Assembly (NCBI RefSeq): GCF_023656565.1 | Contig: NZ_JAMOKG010000004.1 | Span: 186,001-250,000 of the forward strand | Direction of reading: 5' to 3' | DNA length: 64,000 nt | Source of the DNA: Flavobacterium tyrosinilyticum | GTDB lineage: Bacteria > Bacteroidota > Bacteroidia > Flavobacteriales > Flavobacteriaceae | In this document: positions 1-9,006 of the stretch, one piece after another | Layout: each line of letters opens with the position of its first letter | Numbering within the stretch: position 1 is the first letter of the stretch | The notes under the pieces: model-generated | Database searches by the model: none | Told to the model about the DNA's origin: nothing | The model's input: the letters and a program-made list of their open reading frames with translations, nothing else | Made by a program: the position numbers and the translations under genes

Positions 1-347
1 CCTGGCTTATTGCAATTGCAAAAAATGTCTATATTGATTTGCTTCGAAAAAAGAAAACCAATCTTTTTATAGAAATCACAGACAACGAAGACCAGCAGGC
101 ATATAATATTGCCGACCCTACTCCATCTGCAGAAGATGCTTTAATTAAAGAACAGAATCTTTCCCGTCTGCTTCTATGCATCAAAGAACTTAAACCACAC
201 TATCAAGAAGTAATTCAGCTTCGTTATTTTCAGGAAATGTCTTATCAGGAAATTGCCGTTAAGATAAACGAACCCTTAAGTAGCGTCAAAGTGAAACTTT
301 TGCGAGCTAAAAAATTATTAGCCGAAATTATCGAACGTAACAGATAA
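1..347 (+). CDS. RNA polymerase ECF sigma factor, C-terminal part (5' end outside window)
   Basis: The reading frame is open from the first bases (Trp codon at 3-5), so the true start lies upstream and only the C-terminal part is present. The visible protein begins WLIAIAKNVYIDLLRKKK, which is typical of the end of sigma region 2 in sigma-70 family ECF factors. It then has a linker and a region 4 helix-turn-helix with the pattern LKPHYQEVIQLRYFQEMSYQEIA and SSVKVKLLRAKKLL. It should direct RNA polymerase to a set of target promoters. No anti-sigma gene follows; the next gene is a TonB transducer 157 bp downstream. The regulon cannot be told from sequence. Confidence 0.85.
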   Translation, partial: WLIAIAKNVYIDLLRKKKTNLFIEITDNEDQQAYNIADPTPSAEDALIKEQNLSRLLLCIKELKPHYQEVIQLRYFQEMSYQEIAVKINEPLSSVKVKLLRAKKLLAEIIERNR

Positions 348-504
348 TTTATTATCTTTAAATAAAGAATAAATAATTACTCGTTTTATTCTTAAAATAA
401 ACAGATTTCCATAATAATAAAACTGCAACTTTTACGTTGTTAGCTCAAACCTAAACCTTTTCTGCGTATGATTTAAAGTTACTTAACCTTAAAACCCAAA
501 AATT

Positions 505-1326
505 ATGTCTAAATTAAGCATTTATGAAAACAAGTGGACCGATCTTGTTTTCGAGAACAAAAACAAAGAATACGGCGCTTATCAGCTACGTCAGGAGAAT
601 TCCAAAAACTCTGTTACAGCTCTCTTTATGGGTTTATTGTTAATAACGGCTTTAGGAAGTGCACCTGTACTTATTAGTAAAATTACGACTTCAACTATCG
701 AAGTTGAGCCAGAACCAACAATCTACAAACCTACGGTTATCCCCGTGGATCCAATTGTTGTGCCGCCACCGCCAGCTCCACCTGCACCTGTGGTTGAACA
801 TAGTTCAGCACCAAAAACAGATGCGGTACAGCTAACAAATCCTGTAGTTGCGAGAACACAAGATGCAGTTGAAAATATTGCAGCAAATACAGAAAATGTA
901 CCTGCTACAGACAATAATACAACTGGAAATGGGCCTGCAATTAATGCAATGCCTTCTTCTGGAGGAAATGGAGATGTTGCTTCGGTTGCACCGCCAACCA
1001 ACGATCCTGTTTCTGTTGCGGTTTTGGACAAGCTTCCAGAATTCCCAGGTGGAATTGGACAGTTTTACAAGTATGTTGGAAACAATTTCCGCAGACCAGA
1101 ACTTGATGTAGAAAAAACATTAAGAGTGTATGTATCGTTTGTAGTTGAAAAAGACGGATCGCTTACAGATATTATGGTAAAAAACGATCCTGGTTACGGA
1201 GTGGGAAAAGAAGCGATTAGAGTTCTTAAATCATTGAAAACAAAATGGGCTCCAGGAATTCTAGACGGAAAACCAGTGAGAACTGCATACAACCTTCCAA
1301 TCACAATAAAAACAGAAGTCGAATAA
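505..1326 (+). CDS. tonB: Energy transducer TonB
   Basis: A 273-residue inner-membrane protein that should couple the proton-motive force to outer-membrane receptors. The N-terminus holds the Bacteroidetes-type segment ENKWTDLVFENKNKEYGAYQLR, followed by one membrane helix at about residues 38-58. A periplasmic proline-rich stretch (about 70-98) and a low-complexity Ala/Asn/Thr linker come next. The C-terminal TonB fold (about 180-270) contains LRVYVSFVVEKDGSLTDI and an ending PVRTAYNLPITIK. The ATG at 505 fits the conserved N-terminus. A strong terminator follows directly. The window has several possible client receptors, but none is adjacent. Confidence 0.92.
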   Translation: MSKLSIYENKWTDLVFENKNKEYGAYQLRQENSKNSVTALFMGLLLITALGSAPVLISKITTSTIEVEPEPTIYKPTVIPVDPIVVPPPPAPPAPVVEHSSAPKTDAVQLTNPVVARTQDAVENIAANTENVPATDNNTTGNGPAINAMPSSGGNGDVASVAPPTNDPVSVAVLDKLPEFPGGIGQFYKYVGNNFRRPELDVEKTLRVYVSFVVEKDGSLTDIMVKNDPGYGVGKEAIRVLKSLKTKWAPGILDGKPVRTAYNLPITIKTEVE

Positions 1327-1350
1327 TATAAATATTTTGAAAAGTGAAAA

Positions 1351-1375
1351 AGCAGAACTTAAGTTCTGCTTTTTT
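1351..1375 (+). terminator. Rho-independent terminator of tonB
   Basis: AGCAGAACTT and AAGTTCTGCT form a perfect 10-bp inverted repeat immediately followed by a T run, 24 bp after the tonB stop codon. Confidence 0.85.
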
Positions 1376-2106
1376 GTTTACATTTAATTCATCAATAAAA
1401 CTCTATCTAATTAAAAACTCAGCCTTAATGGTTTTCTATAACAGCATTAGTAATCGGAAGTCTTACTCCTGATTTCGAATATTTTCTCCGCATGAAAGTT
1501 AAAAGTGATTACAGCCATACTCTAAATGGTATTTTCTGGTTTGATTTACCTTTTGCTCTTTTACTAACTTTTCTCTTTCATAATTTAACTAAAAATCTCT
1601 TGTTTCAAAATCTTCCATTTTTTATAAAAAACAGAATTCTAATTTTTGCAGATTTTGACTGGAATGTTTATTTTAAAAGAAATTGGTTTATCGTTTTAAT
1701 CTCTTTATTGGTTGGAATATTTTCCCATATTTTCTGGGATGCTTTTACACATAAACATGGTTATTTTGTCAATCAGTTTGATGCTTTTCAAAACATCGTA
1801 TCAGTATTTGGAGTAGAAATTCCGTTTTGGAAAATAGCGCAGCATTCAAGCACTCTTTTTGGAATTATTGTTATAGTATATGCCTTCTCTAAACTTCCAA
1901 AAGTTTTTTATCCCCAAACCGCTATTAATAAACTGTATTGGATTGCTGTTGTTTTATTTACCGTTACGATTATATCAATGAGATTTGCATTAAATCCAAA
2001 AGCTTTAAATATTGGAAATTTAATTGTGACTTTTATAGCATCCTTTTTAATTGCAATAACAGTAGTCCCGTTAATAATTAAATTTAAATCAAACCCAAAA
2101 AATTAA
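1374..2106 (+). pseudogene. DUF4184 family membrane protein, N-terminus split by a +1 frameshift
   Basis: The long open frame begins at ATG 1492 and encodes 204 residues, but family-like sequence extends upstream. In the same frame 1429-1491 reads WFSITALVIGSLTPDFEYFLR, a core DUF4184 motif, and is closed by a stop codon just before it. One base earlier (extra A at 1428), frame 1377-1427 reads FTFNSSIKLYLIKNSAL, which resembles the usual DUF4184 N-terminus (PFTFSHPA..LPL). A TTG at 1374 is the only start-like codon there. The C-terminal part has several hydrophobic helices and a conserved HIFWDAFTHKHG segment. Either the gene is decaying, a sequencing error is present, or a shortened protein starts at 1492. 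The function of DUF4184 is unknown. Confidence 0.6.
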
Positions 2107-2168
2107 CAAAATCGACTACATTTACTCCTTCAAAACGGAAATCATTTTAACTAAATTAAAACAGAATA

Positions 2169-2549
2169 ATGGGAATATTTTCAGCAATTCTTGGCAATGC
2201 AGGTTCTGTAAGTCAGGAAGATTTAATTAAGAAGTACGGGCAACTTTTGACGGCAAATGAAGAAATCGAAATGGGTTTTAAACTTATTCGCGATACTTTT
2301 ATTTTTACCAACAAAAGATTAATCTTGGTTGATGTACAAGGAATTACAGGAAGTAAAACAGAATACAAATCTATTGGTTATAAAAGCATTACTCGTTTTA
2401 GTGTAGAAACAGCTGGAACTTTTGATTTGGATGCCGAATTAAAAATCTGGATTTCAAGCGAACAACATCCGAGTATTGTAAAACAATTTAATAAATCGGT
2501 TAATGTTTATGAAGTGCAAAAGATTCTTGCTTTTCATGTTTTAGGATAA
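2169..2549 (+). CDS. Bacterial PH domain protein (bPH_1-like)
   Basis: A 126-residue soluble protein without signal peptide or membrane helix. Its pattern, ANEEIEMGFKLIRDTFIFTNKRLILVD followed by the SIGYKSITRFSV strand and a long C-terminal helix, fits the bacterial pleckstrin-homology domain family formerly called DUF1696. The whole protein is one such domain. The cellular role of these stand-alone domains is not established. It sits alone between a damaged DUF4184 gene and a convergent M48 protease, with a shared terminator downstream. Confidence 0.8.
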   Translation: MGIFSAILGNAGSVSQEDLIKKYGQLLTANEEIEMGFKLIRDTFIFTNKRLILVDVQGITGSKTEYKSIGYKSITRFSVETAGTFDLDAELKIWISSEQHPSIVKQFNKSVNVYEVQKILAFHVLG

Positions 2550-2554
2550 AAAAT

Positions 2555-2584
2555 AAACCCGGCAAAATGCCGGGTTTGTTTTTT
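2555..2584. terminator. Bidirectional terminator between convergent genes
   Basis: AAACCCGGC, five-base loop, GCCGGGTTT (2555-2563 / 2569-2577), with A run on the left and T run on the right. It can serve the plus-strand PH-domain gene and the minus-strand M48 gene. Confidence 0.85.
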
Positions 2585-2601
2585 ATGATTACACACAACT
2601 C

Positions 2602-3474
2602 TTATTTCTTTTTGGTTGTAGTTTTCTTAGTAGTTGTCGCTTTTTTAGTTGTAGTGGCTGCTGGAACTGTATTTACAATCTTTTGTTGCACATAAGGTTT
2701 ATACAAACCGTCTTTTTCTGCTCTTTTCTTAGCTTCATCTGCTCTTTTCTGAGAATCTGGATGCGAGCTCATCATTTGATCAATAAACGAAGCTTGTGAT
2801 CCTTCGCTCATTTTTGCTAAAATCCTAAAAGCAGATTCTTCAGCATTGACATCGTAACCATTTTTCTTCATGAAATTGTAAGCAAATAAATCTGCCTCAG
2901 ATTCTTGTTTACGACTGTATTTACTATCAATAATTGCGCTTCCAATTTTTCCAAGCTGACTATCGGTAACCGTCGCCACTGTTGCTGACTGAGAAGCTGC
3001 TCCATCCATTAAAGCTTCTTTTTGATAAGCCGCGCGAATAGCATCTCTGGAATCATTGTTTGCTACGTGTCCGATTTCATGCCCAATTACAGCAATTAAT
3101 TCATTGTCGTCCATAATATCCATTAAACCTGAATATACACGAACGCTTCCGTCTGCAGTTGCAAAAGCATTTACTTCTTTCAACTTATATACTTTATAAT
3201 TTAAAGTAAATCCGTCACCAGAAGCATGTTTTCCAAAAACACGATTTAATCTTAAAGTGTAGCCATCTGTTGGTCCAGCAATTTCATGTTCGGCATCTAA
3301 TTTATCAACTGCTTCCTTAGATAGTTTTGCTGCATCGGCATTACTAAAAGTAAAACCTGTAACACCTTTTTGAACTGCACCAATAGCCTTATCGCCAAAA
3401 TTAATCTGTGCATTCATTTTAGTTAAACCAAATGCTGCAAATAAAAGTCCTCCTATTATAAATTTCTTTTTCAT
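2602..3474 (-). CDS. Secreted M48 family zinc metalloprotease (copy 1)
   Basis: A 290-residue protein with an N-terminal signal sequence (MKKKFIIGGLLFAAFGLTKMNAQ). The zinc-binding HEIGH motif is at residues 132-136, and the third ligand is the first Glu of ESEAD in SRKQESEADLFAYNFM. A helix with SSHPDSQKRADEAKK follows, typical of M48 peptidases. It should degrade or process envelope proteins in the periplasm or at the outer membrane. The C-terminus is a Lys/Thr-rich tail (TTTKKATTTKKTTTKKK). A closely similar paralogue lies directly upstream on the same strand, separated by a terminator, so each copy seems to be its own unit. Confidence 0.88.
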   Translation of the reverse strand: MKKKFIIGGLLFAAFGLTKMNAQINFGDKAIGAVQKGVTGFTFSNADAAKLSKEAVDKLDAEHEIAGPTDGYTLRLNRVFGKHASGDGFTLNYKVYKLKEVNAFATADGSVRVYSGLMDIMDDNELIAVIGHEIGHVANNDSRDAIRAAYQKEALMDGAASQSATVATVTDSQLGKIGSAIIDSKYSRKQESEADLFAYNFMKKNGYDVNAEESAFRILAKMSEGSQASFIDQMMSSHPDSQKRADEAKKRAEKDGLYKPYVQQKIVNTVPAATTTKKATTTKKTTTKKK

Positions 3475-3499
3475 ATTTTTTACAATTACAATTTAACAA

Positions 3500-3507
3500 C
3501 AAATGTA
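3500..3507 (-). promoter_or_regulatory. -7 promoter box for M48 copy 1
   Basis: TACATTTG on the minus strand matches the Bacteroidetes -7 consensus TAnnTTTG, about 25 bp before the start codon. No clear -33 element was identified. Confidence 0.5.
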
Positions 3508-3619
3508 GCATAACAAAATGCTATTTTAATTTCACACAAAACTTGTTTTTCAACAAATAAAGATATAACATTTTCATGAGCTGATAATCAATCTATAATG
3601 GATTTTGCTTCTATCCTAA

Positions 3620-3654
3620 AAAGAAAAACCGGCAAACTCTTTAGATTTACCGGT
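3620..3654 (-). terminator. Terminator of M48 copy 2
   Basis: On the minus strand ACCGGTAAA pairs with TTTGCCGGT (one G-T wobble), followed by a T-rich run. It lies just after the stop codon of the upstream M48 paralogue. Confidence 0.75.
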
Positions 3655-3671
3655 CTTGAATCATGTATAGC

Positions 3672-4544
3672 TTATTTCTTTTTTGCTGTACTTGTTTTCT
3701 TTGTTGCTGTGGTTGTCTTTTTTGTCGACGTTACAGGAGTTGTATTGACAATTTTCTGTTGCTCATAAACATGATACAAACCATCTTTTGTTGCTTTTTT
3801 CTTAGCATCGTCTGCTCTTTTGCCAGAGTCAGGGTGCGAACTCATCATTTTGGTCATAAAAGAAGCCTCTGCACCTTCACTTAAATTTTGAAGAATTCTA
3901 AAAGCTGACTCTACAGCATTTACATCATAACCATTTCTTTTCATAAAATCATACGAAAATGAATCAGCCTCAGATTCCTGCTTTCTGCTGTGTTTGCTAT
4001 CAATCATTGCACTTCCTATTTGACCCAATTGAGATTTGGTCAAAGTCTCAATTTTTCCTGACTGCGATGATGCAACATCCAATAAAGCCTCTTTTTTATA
4101 CGCCGCTTTTATCGCATCTCTTGTATCATGATTAACAACATGTCCAATTTCATGGCCAATAACAGCAAGCAATTGATTATCATCCATAATATCCATTAAA
4201 CCTGCAAACACACGAACACTTCCGTCAGCACACGCAAAAGCATTAATATCTTTTACTAAATATACCTTATAATTTAAAGTAACTCCTTCATTTGCGATGT
4301 GTTTCCCAAATAAACGATTTAAACGAATTGAATATCCATCTTTTGAATCGGCAACTGGATTATTTGCATCCATTTCTGCAATAGATTGCTTGGCTAAAGC
4401 TGCTGCATCTGCATCACTAAAAGCAAATCCTGAAACACCTTTTCCTAAAGCTCCCATAGTTTTATCTGAAAGTATTTGCGCATTTGTTTTGGTAAAGCTT
4501 AAAATTGCAAATAAAGTCCCTAACAAAATAATTCTTTTTTTCAT
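3672..4544 (-). CDS. Secreted M48 family zinc metalloprotease (copy 2)
   Basis: A 290-residue paralogue of the neighbouring M48 gene, identical in length and alignable throughout. It has a signal peptide (MKKRIILLGTLFAILSFTKTNAQ), HEIGH at residues 131-135, and the ESEAD third-ligand segment in SRKQESEADSFSYDFMKRNGYDVNA. The C-terminal tail is again basic and Thr-rich (TSTKKTTTATKKTSTAKKK) but differs in sequence, as expected for fast-changing low-complexity sequence after a tandem duplication. Its own -7 box (4571-4578) and downstream terminator suggest separate transcription. Substrates are unknown. Confidence 0.88.
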   Translation of the reverse strand: MKKRIILLGTLFAILSFTKTNAQILSDKTMGALGKGVSGFAFSDADAAALAKQSIAEMDANNPVADSKDGYSIRLNRLFGKHIANEGVTLNYKVYLVKDINAFACADGSVRVFAGLMDIMDDNQLLAVIGHEIGHVVNHDTRDAIKAAYKKEALLDVASSQSGKIETLTKSQLGQIGSAMIDSKHSRKQESEADSFSYDFMKRNGYDVNAVESAFRILQNLSEGAEASFMTKMMSSHPDSGKRADDAKKKATKDGLYHVYEQQKIVNTTPVTSTKKTTTATKKTSTAKKK

Positions 4545-4570
4545 GTTTTTAAAACTGTTAAAATTAAAAG

Positions 4571-4578
4571 CAAAATTA
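4571..4578 (-). promoter_or_regulatory. -7 promoter box for M48 copy 2
   Basis: TAATTTTG on the minus strand matches TAnnTTTG, 27 bp before the start codon. Confidence 0.45.
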
Positions 4579-4818
4579 GTACAGCCTATTTCTCACAAGA
4601 TCCTAAGAAGCCAAATTTGTAACAGATTAAGGTTAAAACTTTATATTCGATAAAAATCAAATCGAACATCAAAACATTAAATACAAGCTAAAAAAACAGC
4701 CTTTAAATATTTTTAAAAGCAACCTATTAACAATTTAACGCAATTATCTTCAATATCTCTCGCAAACATGATATGTAAAGGAAAAGCAAATAAACATCTC
4801 AAAATAAACTACATTCCG

Positions 4819-4826
4819 TATCTTTG
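4819..4826 (+). promoter_or_regulatory. -7 promoter box for lipA
   Basis: TATCTTTG, a perfect match to TAnnTTTG, ends 18 bp before the lipA ATG. Confidence 0.6.
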
Positions 4827-4844
4827 TACTTTGAACATTGATAT

Positions 4845-5711
4845 ATGGAAACAGTCACTGAAAATATACAAACCACAAAACCAAAGTGGTTAAAAGTAAA
4901 ATTACCTATCGGACAAAAATATACTGAACTTAGAGGTTTAGTTGATAAATATAGTTTAAATACCATTTGTACTTCTGGAAGCTGTCCCAACATGGGAGAA
5001 TGCTGGGGCGAAGGAACAGCAACTTTCATGATTTTAGGAAATGTTTGTACGCGTTCTTGCGGTTTCTGCGGTGTAAAAACAGGCAGACCAGAAACGATAG
5101 ATTGGGATGAGCCTGAAAAAGTAGCTCGTTCTATTAAAATCATGAATATCAAACATGCTGTAATCACCAGCGTTGACAGAGACGATATTAAAGACGGTGG
5201 TTCTATCATTTGGATGGAAACCGTGAGAGCCATCAGAAGAATGAACCCTCAAACTACTCTTGAAACTTTGATCCCAGATTTTCAAGGAATTGAAAGAAAC
5301 CTTGATCGTATTGTAGAAGCAAATCCTGAAGTTGTTTCGCATAACATGGAAACTGTACGACGTTTGACTCGCGAAGTTCGTATTCAAGCTAAATATGGCA
5401 GAAGTTTAGAAGTACTTCGTTATCTGAAAGAAAAAGGAATCAACAGAACAAAATCTGGAATTATGCTCGGTCTTGGAGAAACTGAAGAAGAAGTTTTCCA
5501 GACTATGACCGATTTAAGAAATGCAAATGTAGATGTTGTAACAATTGGACAGTATTTACAGCCAAGTAAAAAACATCTTCCTGTAAAAGAATTTATAACA
5601 CCTGAACAATTTGCCAAATATGAAAAATTTGGTCTTGATTTAGGTTTCAGACATGTTGAGAGCGGACCTCTTGTTCGTTCTTCCTATAAAGCGCAAAAAC
5701 ATATTTTATAA
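4845..5711 (+). CDS. lipA: Lipoyl synthase
   Basis: A 288-residue radical-SAM enzyme that inserts two sulfur atoms into the octanoyl group of lipoyl-carrier domains (pyruvate and 2-oxoglutarate dehydrogenase, glycine cleavage H protein). Both iron-sulfur cluster motifs are visible: the auxiliary cluster Cys at 42, 47 and 53 ([12 protein letters not shown]) and the radical-SAM CxxxCxxC at 68, 72 and 75 (CTRSCGFC). The C-terminal RSSY signature that contributes the last auxiliary-cluster ligand is present. A -7 box lies close upstream. A GAPDH gene follows after a 17-bp palindrome. Confidence 0.97.
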   Translation: METVTENIQTTKPKWLKVKLPIGQKYTELRGLVDKYSLNTICTSGSCPNMGECWGEGTATFMILGNVCTRSCGFCGVKTGRPETIDWDEPEKVARSIKIMNIKHAVITSVDRDDIKDGGSIIWMETVRAIRRMNPQTTLETLIPDFQGIERNLDRIVEANPEVVSHNMETVRRLTREVRIQAKYGRSLEVLRYLKEKGINRTKSGIMLGLGETEEEVFQTMTDLRNANVDVVTIGQYLQPSKKHLPVKEFITPEQFAKYEKFGLDLGFRHVESGPLVRSSYKAQKHIL

Positions 5712-5715
5712 AAAA

Positions 5716-5763
5716 GTTTAATCGTTTAATCGTTTAATTGTAAAACCGATTAAACGATTAAAC
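5716..5763. repeat. 17-bp perfect inverted repeat between lipA and gap
   Basis: GTTTAATCGTTTAATCG (5716-5732) and its exact reverse complement (5747-5763) are separated by 14 bases. The arms are themselves built from a repeated GTTTAATC unit. There is no strong T run after it, so it is not a classic terminator. Confidence 0.75.
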
Positions 5764-5785
5764 AGTTAAACGAATAAATAAAAAA

Positions 5786-6784
5786 TTGAAAACAAGAATT
5801 GCTATTAATGGATTTGGAAGAATTGGAAGAAATTTATTCCGATTGCTTTTAAATCACCCCGAAATCGAAGTCGTTGCTATAAATGACATTGCAGACAACA
5901 AAACCATGTCGCATTTAATTAAATATGACAGTATTCACGGTGTTTTGAAATCAGAAGTAAGTCATGACGAAAATAGTATCATTGTAGACGGAAGGCATTT
6001 TTTCTTTTTTCATGAAAAAAACATTTCAAACATAAACTGGAAGTCGCATTCGATTGATATTGTGATTGAATCGACAGGTAAATATAAAACGCATGAAGAA
6101 TTAAATGCGCATCTGGAAGCTGGAGCAAAAAAAGTAATTCTTTCTGCTCCATCAGAAGTTGACACGATCAAAACGGTAGTTCTTGGTGTAAACGAACATA
6201 TTTTGGATGGAAACGAAGATATAGTTTCTAATGCAAGCTGTACAACAAACAATGCAGCTCCGATGATCAAAATTATCGAAGAATTGTGCGGAATTGAGCA
6301 AGCTTACATTACGACTATACATTCTTTCACGACAGACCAAAGTCTTCATGACCAGCCACATAAGGATTTACGCCGTGCGAGAGGTGCCAGCCAGTCGATT
6401 GTTCCAACAACTACAGGTGCAGCTAAGGCATTAACAAAAATTTTTCCTAAATTGCACAATAAAATGGGTGGCTGTGGTATTAGAGTCCCAGTTCCAGACG
6501 GTTCATTAACAGACATAACCTTCAATGTAAAACGTGCCGTGAGCATTGAAGAAATAAATAAAGCATTCCAACAAGCCTCAAAAACAAATTTAAAAGGAAT
6601 ATTAGATTATACCGAAGATCCGATTGTTTCGGTTGATGTAATTGGCAATACAAATTCTTGTTTATTTGATGCACAGCTAACTTCGGTTATCGATAAAATG
6701 GTAAAAGTTGTAGGCTGGTACGATAACGAAATTGGCTATTCATCAAGATTGATCGATTTAATTTTACTGATAAGGAAAAAATAA
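5786..6784 (+). CDS. gap: Glyceraldehyde-3-phosphate dehydrogenase (type I)
   Basis: A 332-residue enzyme of glycolysis/gluconeogenesis. The N-terminal Rossmann motif INGFGRIGRN is at residues 7-16, and the acidic region NDIAD near residue 33-37 suggests NAD use. The active-site SNASCTTN places the catalytic cysteine at residue 152. The substrate-binding HSFTTDQ and the C-terminal WYDNEIGYSSRLIDL are intact. No ATG is available at the N-terminus; the start is a TTG at 5786, which gives exactly the conserved beginning MKTRIAINGFG. It may be co-transcribed with lipA, although a palindrome separates them. Confidence 0.95.
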   Translation: MKTRIAINGFGRIGRNLFRLLLNHPEIEVVAINDIADNKTMSHLIKYDSIHGVLKSEVSHDENSIIVDGRHFFFFHEKNISNINWKSHSIDIVIESTGKYKTHEELNAHLEAGAKKVILSAPSEVDTIKTVVLGVNEHILDGNEDIVSNASCTTNNAAPMIKIIEELCGIEQAYITTIHSFTTDQSLHDQPHKDLRRARGASQSIVPTTTGAAKALTKIFPKLHNKMGGCGIRVPVPDGSLTDITFNVKRAVSIEEINKAFQQASKTNLKGILDYTEDPIVSVDVIGNTNSCLFDAQLTSVIDKMVKVVGWYDNEIGYSSRLIDLILLIRKK

Positions 6785-6810
6785 GATTCATTGTAATAGC
6801 ATTGCCATAC

Positions 6811-8982
6811 ATGAAATACTATCTTTTTATTGTTGTTTGTTTTTTTAACTCATTTTTGTATTCTCAAGCTAAAAAGAATACAGATAGTATTACCTATTAT
6901 AACAAGCTGGCTAATTCTAACCTTAACAATAAAAAGTTTGATCAGGCGGTTTATTACACCGAAAAGTCGATTAATTTCTGCGAAGAAAATGGCAAAAAAG
7001 AGAACCTGGCCAATCAGACTTTTAAGCTTGGAAAAATCTATTACAATCAGAGAAAATTTGAAGACGCTTTAAAAAACTTCCATAAAACGGTTTCTTTATT
7101 TGATACTTTAAAACCAAGCTGCACAAAAGTTTTGGCATTGCATTATATTGGCGTAACCAATACTGCAAAAGGCGATTACAAAACGGCTAATGTTTATTAT
7201 ACAAAAGCCAAAGATTTACTAAAAAACCTGAATATCAATGATAATGCAGAAATATTAAACTATCAGAAAGCTTTAGCATTTAAAACCAATAACGATCTTA
7301 AATCGGCTCTAAAGACTTTTAAAGCGATCACTAAAAAACCAGACAACAATGCAATTATAAAAACCAAAGTAGATACCTACTATCAGCTTGGTTTAATTGA
7401 AGGGCAACTTAAGAGAAATGATTCGGCAATTATATATTTTAATAAAGCCTTAGATTACAATGACAAAATCAATGATTTTCCGAAGAAATCGAAAATCGTT
7501 TTAGCCATAAGCCAATACTACAAACAAAATAAAAACTATGATTTGGCATATTCCTACCTAGACGAGCATTATCAGCTGGAAAATTATATGCTAAAACTAA
7601 AAAATGCCAAAATTGATTTGGATGAATTTCAAAAATTTAAAAAAAATCAATCTTTAAGCAACACAATTAAGAAAGAAAGCGAAGAAAAATTTCAACTCAA
7701 AACATATCGCTATTCTAAATTGGTTAGTATTTTGGCAATTGCTTTGATTTCGATTTTATCTCTTTTGAGTTTAGCACTGTACAAAAACAATATTATCAGA
7801 AACCAGAACAATTTATTGCTTCGGGAAAAGAATAAAGAATTGATTCTGGCCAAAAACAAAGCTGAAAAAGCATCAAAAGCAAGATCTGAATTTTTGTCTA
7901 CAGTAAGTCATGAACTCCGGACACCTTTGAACGCAATTAACGGAATTACCCATATTCTACTGGAAGACAAACCGAAGAAAAAACAATTAAAATACTTAGA
8001 ATCTTTAAAATTCTCTGGGAATTATTTGACCACTTTTATCAACGAAATCTTAGAGATCAACAAAATTGATTCGACTAAAGTCGAAGTTGAAAATATCAGT
8101 TTTAATCTTAAAGAACTGCTTTTCAATATTCAAAGTTCATTAAAAGAACTGGCAACCGCCAATAAAAATTACTTCAACCTAGAAATAGACAAAACCATTC
8201 CTGACAATCTCATTGGAGATCCAACAAAATTATCTCAGATTATATTAAACTTAATCAACAATGCTTTAAAATTTACTCAGAACGGCCACGTAAATGTTAT
8301 CGCAAAACTCTATTCTCAAGAAGAAGAAAACGCAACGGTTTATTTCGAAATTGTCGACACTGGAATCGGAATTCCAGAAGACAAACTTCAATCTGTTTTT
8401 GAGAGTTTTTCTCAAGGTTCTATCGAAGTAAACAGAAAATATGGAGGAACAGGTCTTGGTCTTACAATTGTAAAAAAATTAATAGAACTTTTAGGAGGCG
8501 AAATAAAATTAAAAAGTGAAGTAGGTAAAGGCTCTACATTTACCTTCAAGTTAAACTTCAAAATCAACAATGAACCATTGGAAGTAATCGAAGAAGTAAA
8601 ACCTTATAATGACAAACAATTGAAAAACAAATCTATTTTATTGATTGAGGACAACAAGATCAATCAAATGATCACTCGCAAAATGTTGGAAAACAAAAAT
8701 ATCACTTGCGAAATTGTTGACAATGGAGAAGATGCTGTCGAGCTTTTAAAAATTAAACGCTTCGACATGATTCTAATGGATGTTCATCTTCCTGGAATTA
8801 ACGGAACGACAGCTACCAAATTGATTCGCGAATTTGACAAAGCGACTCCAATTATTGCCTTAACAGCTATTTCGCTTGATGAAAACCGAGATATGCTTCT
8901 TTCTTTTGGAATGGATGACGTAATTACAAAACCTTTTGTACCAGACGATTTCTACACTACTATTGCTAAGTTTTTTGATTAA
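6811..8982 (+). CDS. TPR-containing hybrid sensor histidine kinase/response regulator
   Basis: A 723-residue signalling protein counted from ATG 6811; an in-frame TTG at 6802 is less likely. It has a signal peptide (MKYYLFIVVCFFNSFLYSQA) and periplasmic tetratricopeptide-like helices to about residue 245. One membrane helix is near 300-320. The HisKA domain has its phosphoacceptor in VSHELRTPLN (His 367). The HATPase domain has N box ILNLINNALKF and G boxes VDTGIGIP and GGTGLGLT. The receiver domain has phospho-acceptor Asp 657 (LMDVHLPG) and a conserved Lys in ITKPF. No separate DNA-binding regulator is adjacent, so its output partner is unknown. Confidence 0.92.
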   Translation: MKYYLFIVVCFFNSFLYSQAKKNTDSITYYNKLANSNLNNKKFDQAVYYTEKSINFCEENGKKENLANQTFKLGKIYYNQRKFEDALKNFHKTVSLFDTLKPSCTKVLALHYIGVTNTAKGDYKTANVYYTKAKDLLKNLNINDNAEILNYQKALAFKTNNDLKSALKTFKAITKKPDNNAIIKTKVDTYYQLGLIEGQLKRNDSAIIYFNKALDYNDKINDFPKKSKIVLAISQYYKQNKNYDLAYSYLDEHYQLENYMLKLKNAKIDLDEFQKFKKNQSLSNTIKKESEEKFQLKTYRYSKLVSILAIALISILSLLSLALYKNNIIRNQNNLLLREKNKELILAKNKAEKASKARSEFLSTVSHELRTPLNAINGITHILLEDKPKKKQLKYLESLKFSGNYLTTFINEILEINKIDSTKVEVENISFNLKELLFNIQSSLKELATANKNYFNLEIDKTIPDNLIGDPTKLSQIILNLINNALKFTQNGHVNVIAKLYSQEEENATVYFEIVDTGIGIPEDKLQSVFESFSQGSIEVNRKYGGTGLGLTIVKKLIELLGGEIKLKSEVGKGSTFTFKLNFKINNEPLEVIEEVKPYNDKQLKNKSILLIEDNKINQMITRKMLENKNITCEIVDNGEDAVELLKIKRFDMILMDVHLPGINGTTATKLIREFDKATPIIALTAISLDENRDMLLSFGMDDVITKPFVPDDFYTTIAKFFD

Positions 8983-9006
8983 CTGAGACACTAATTTTCT
9001 GAGATG

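Larger units (their letters stand above)
4545..4844. other. Intergenic region with divergent promoters
   Basis: A 300-bp AT-rich gap between the divergent M48 and lipA genes. It holds a minus-strand -7 box at 4571-4578 (TAATTTTG) and a plus-strand -7 box at 4819-4826 (TATCTTTG). No structured RNA or small gene was recognised in the rest. Confidence 0.5.

Noticed and set aside
3663-3884. Cysteine-rich plus-strand frame opposite the second M48 gene
   Set aside because: It lies antisense to the Lys/Thr-rich tail and core of a well-supported protease gene; its Cys-rich composition is a reflection of that strand.
4545-4844. A riboswitch or structured leader for lipA
   Set aside because: The -7 box ends only 18 bp before the ATG, leaving almost no leader.
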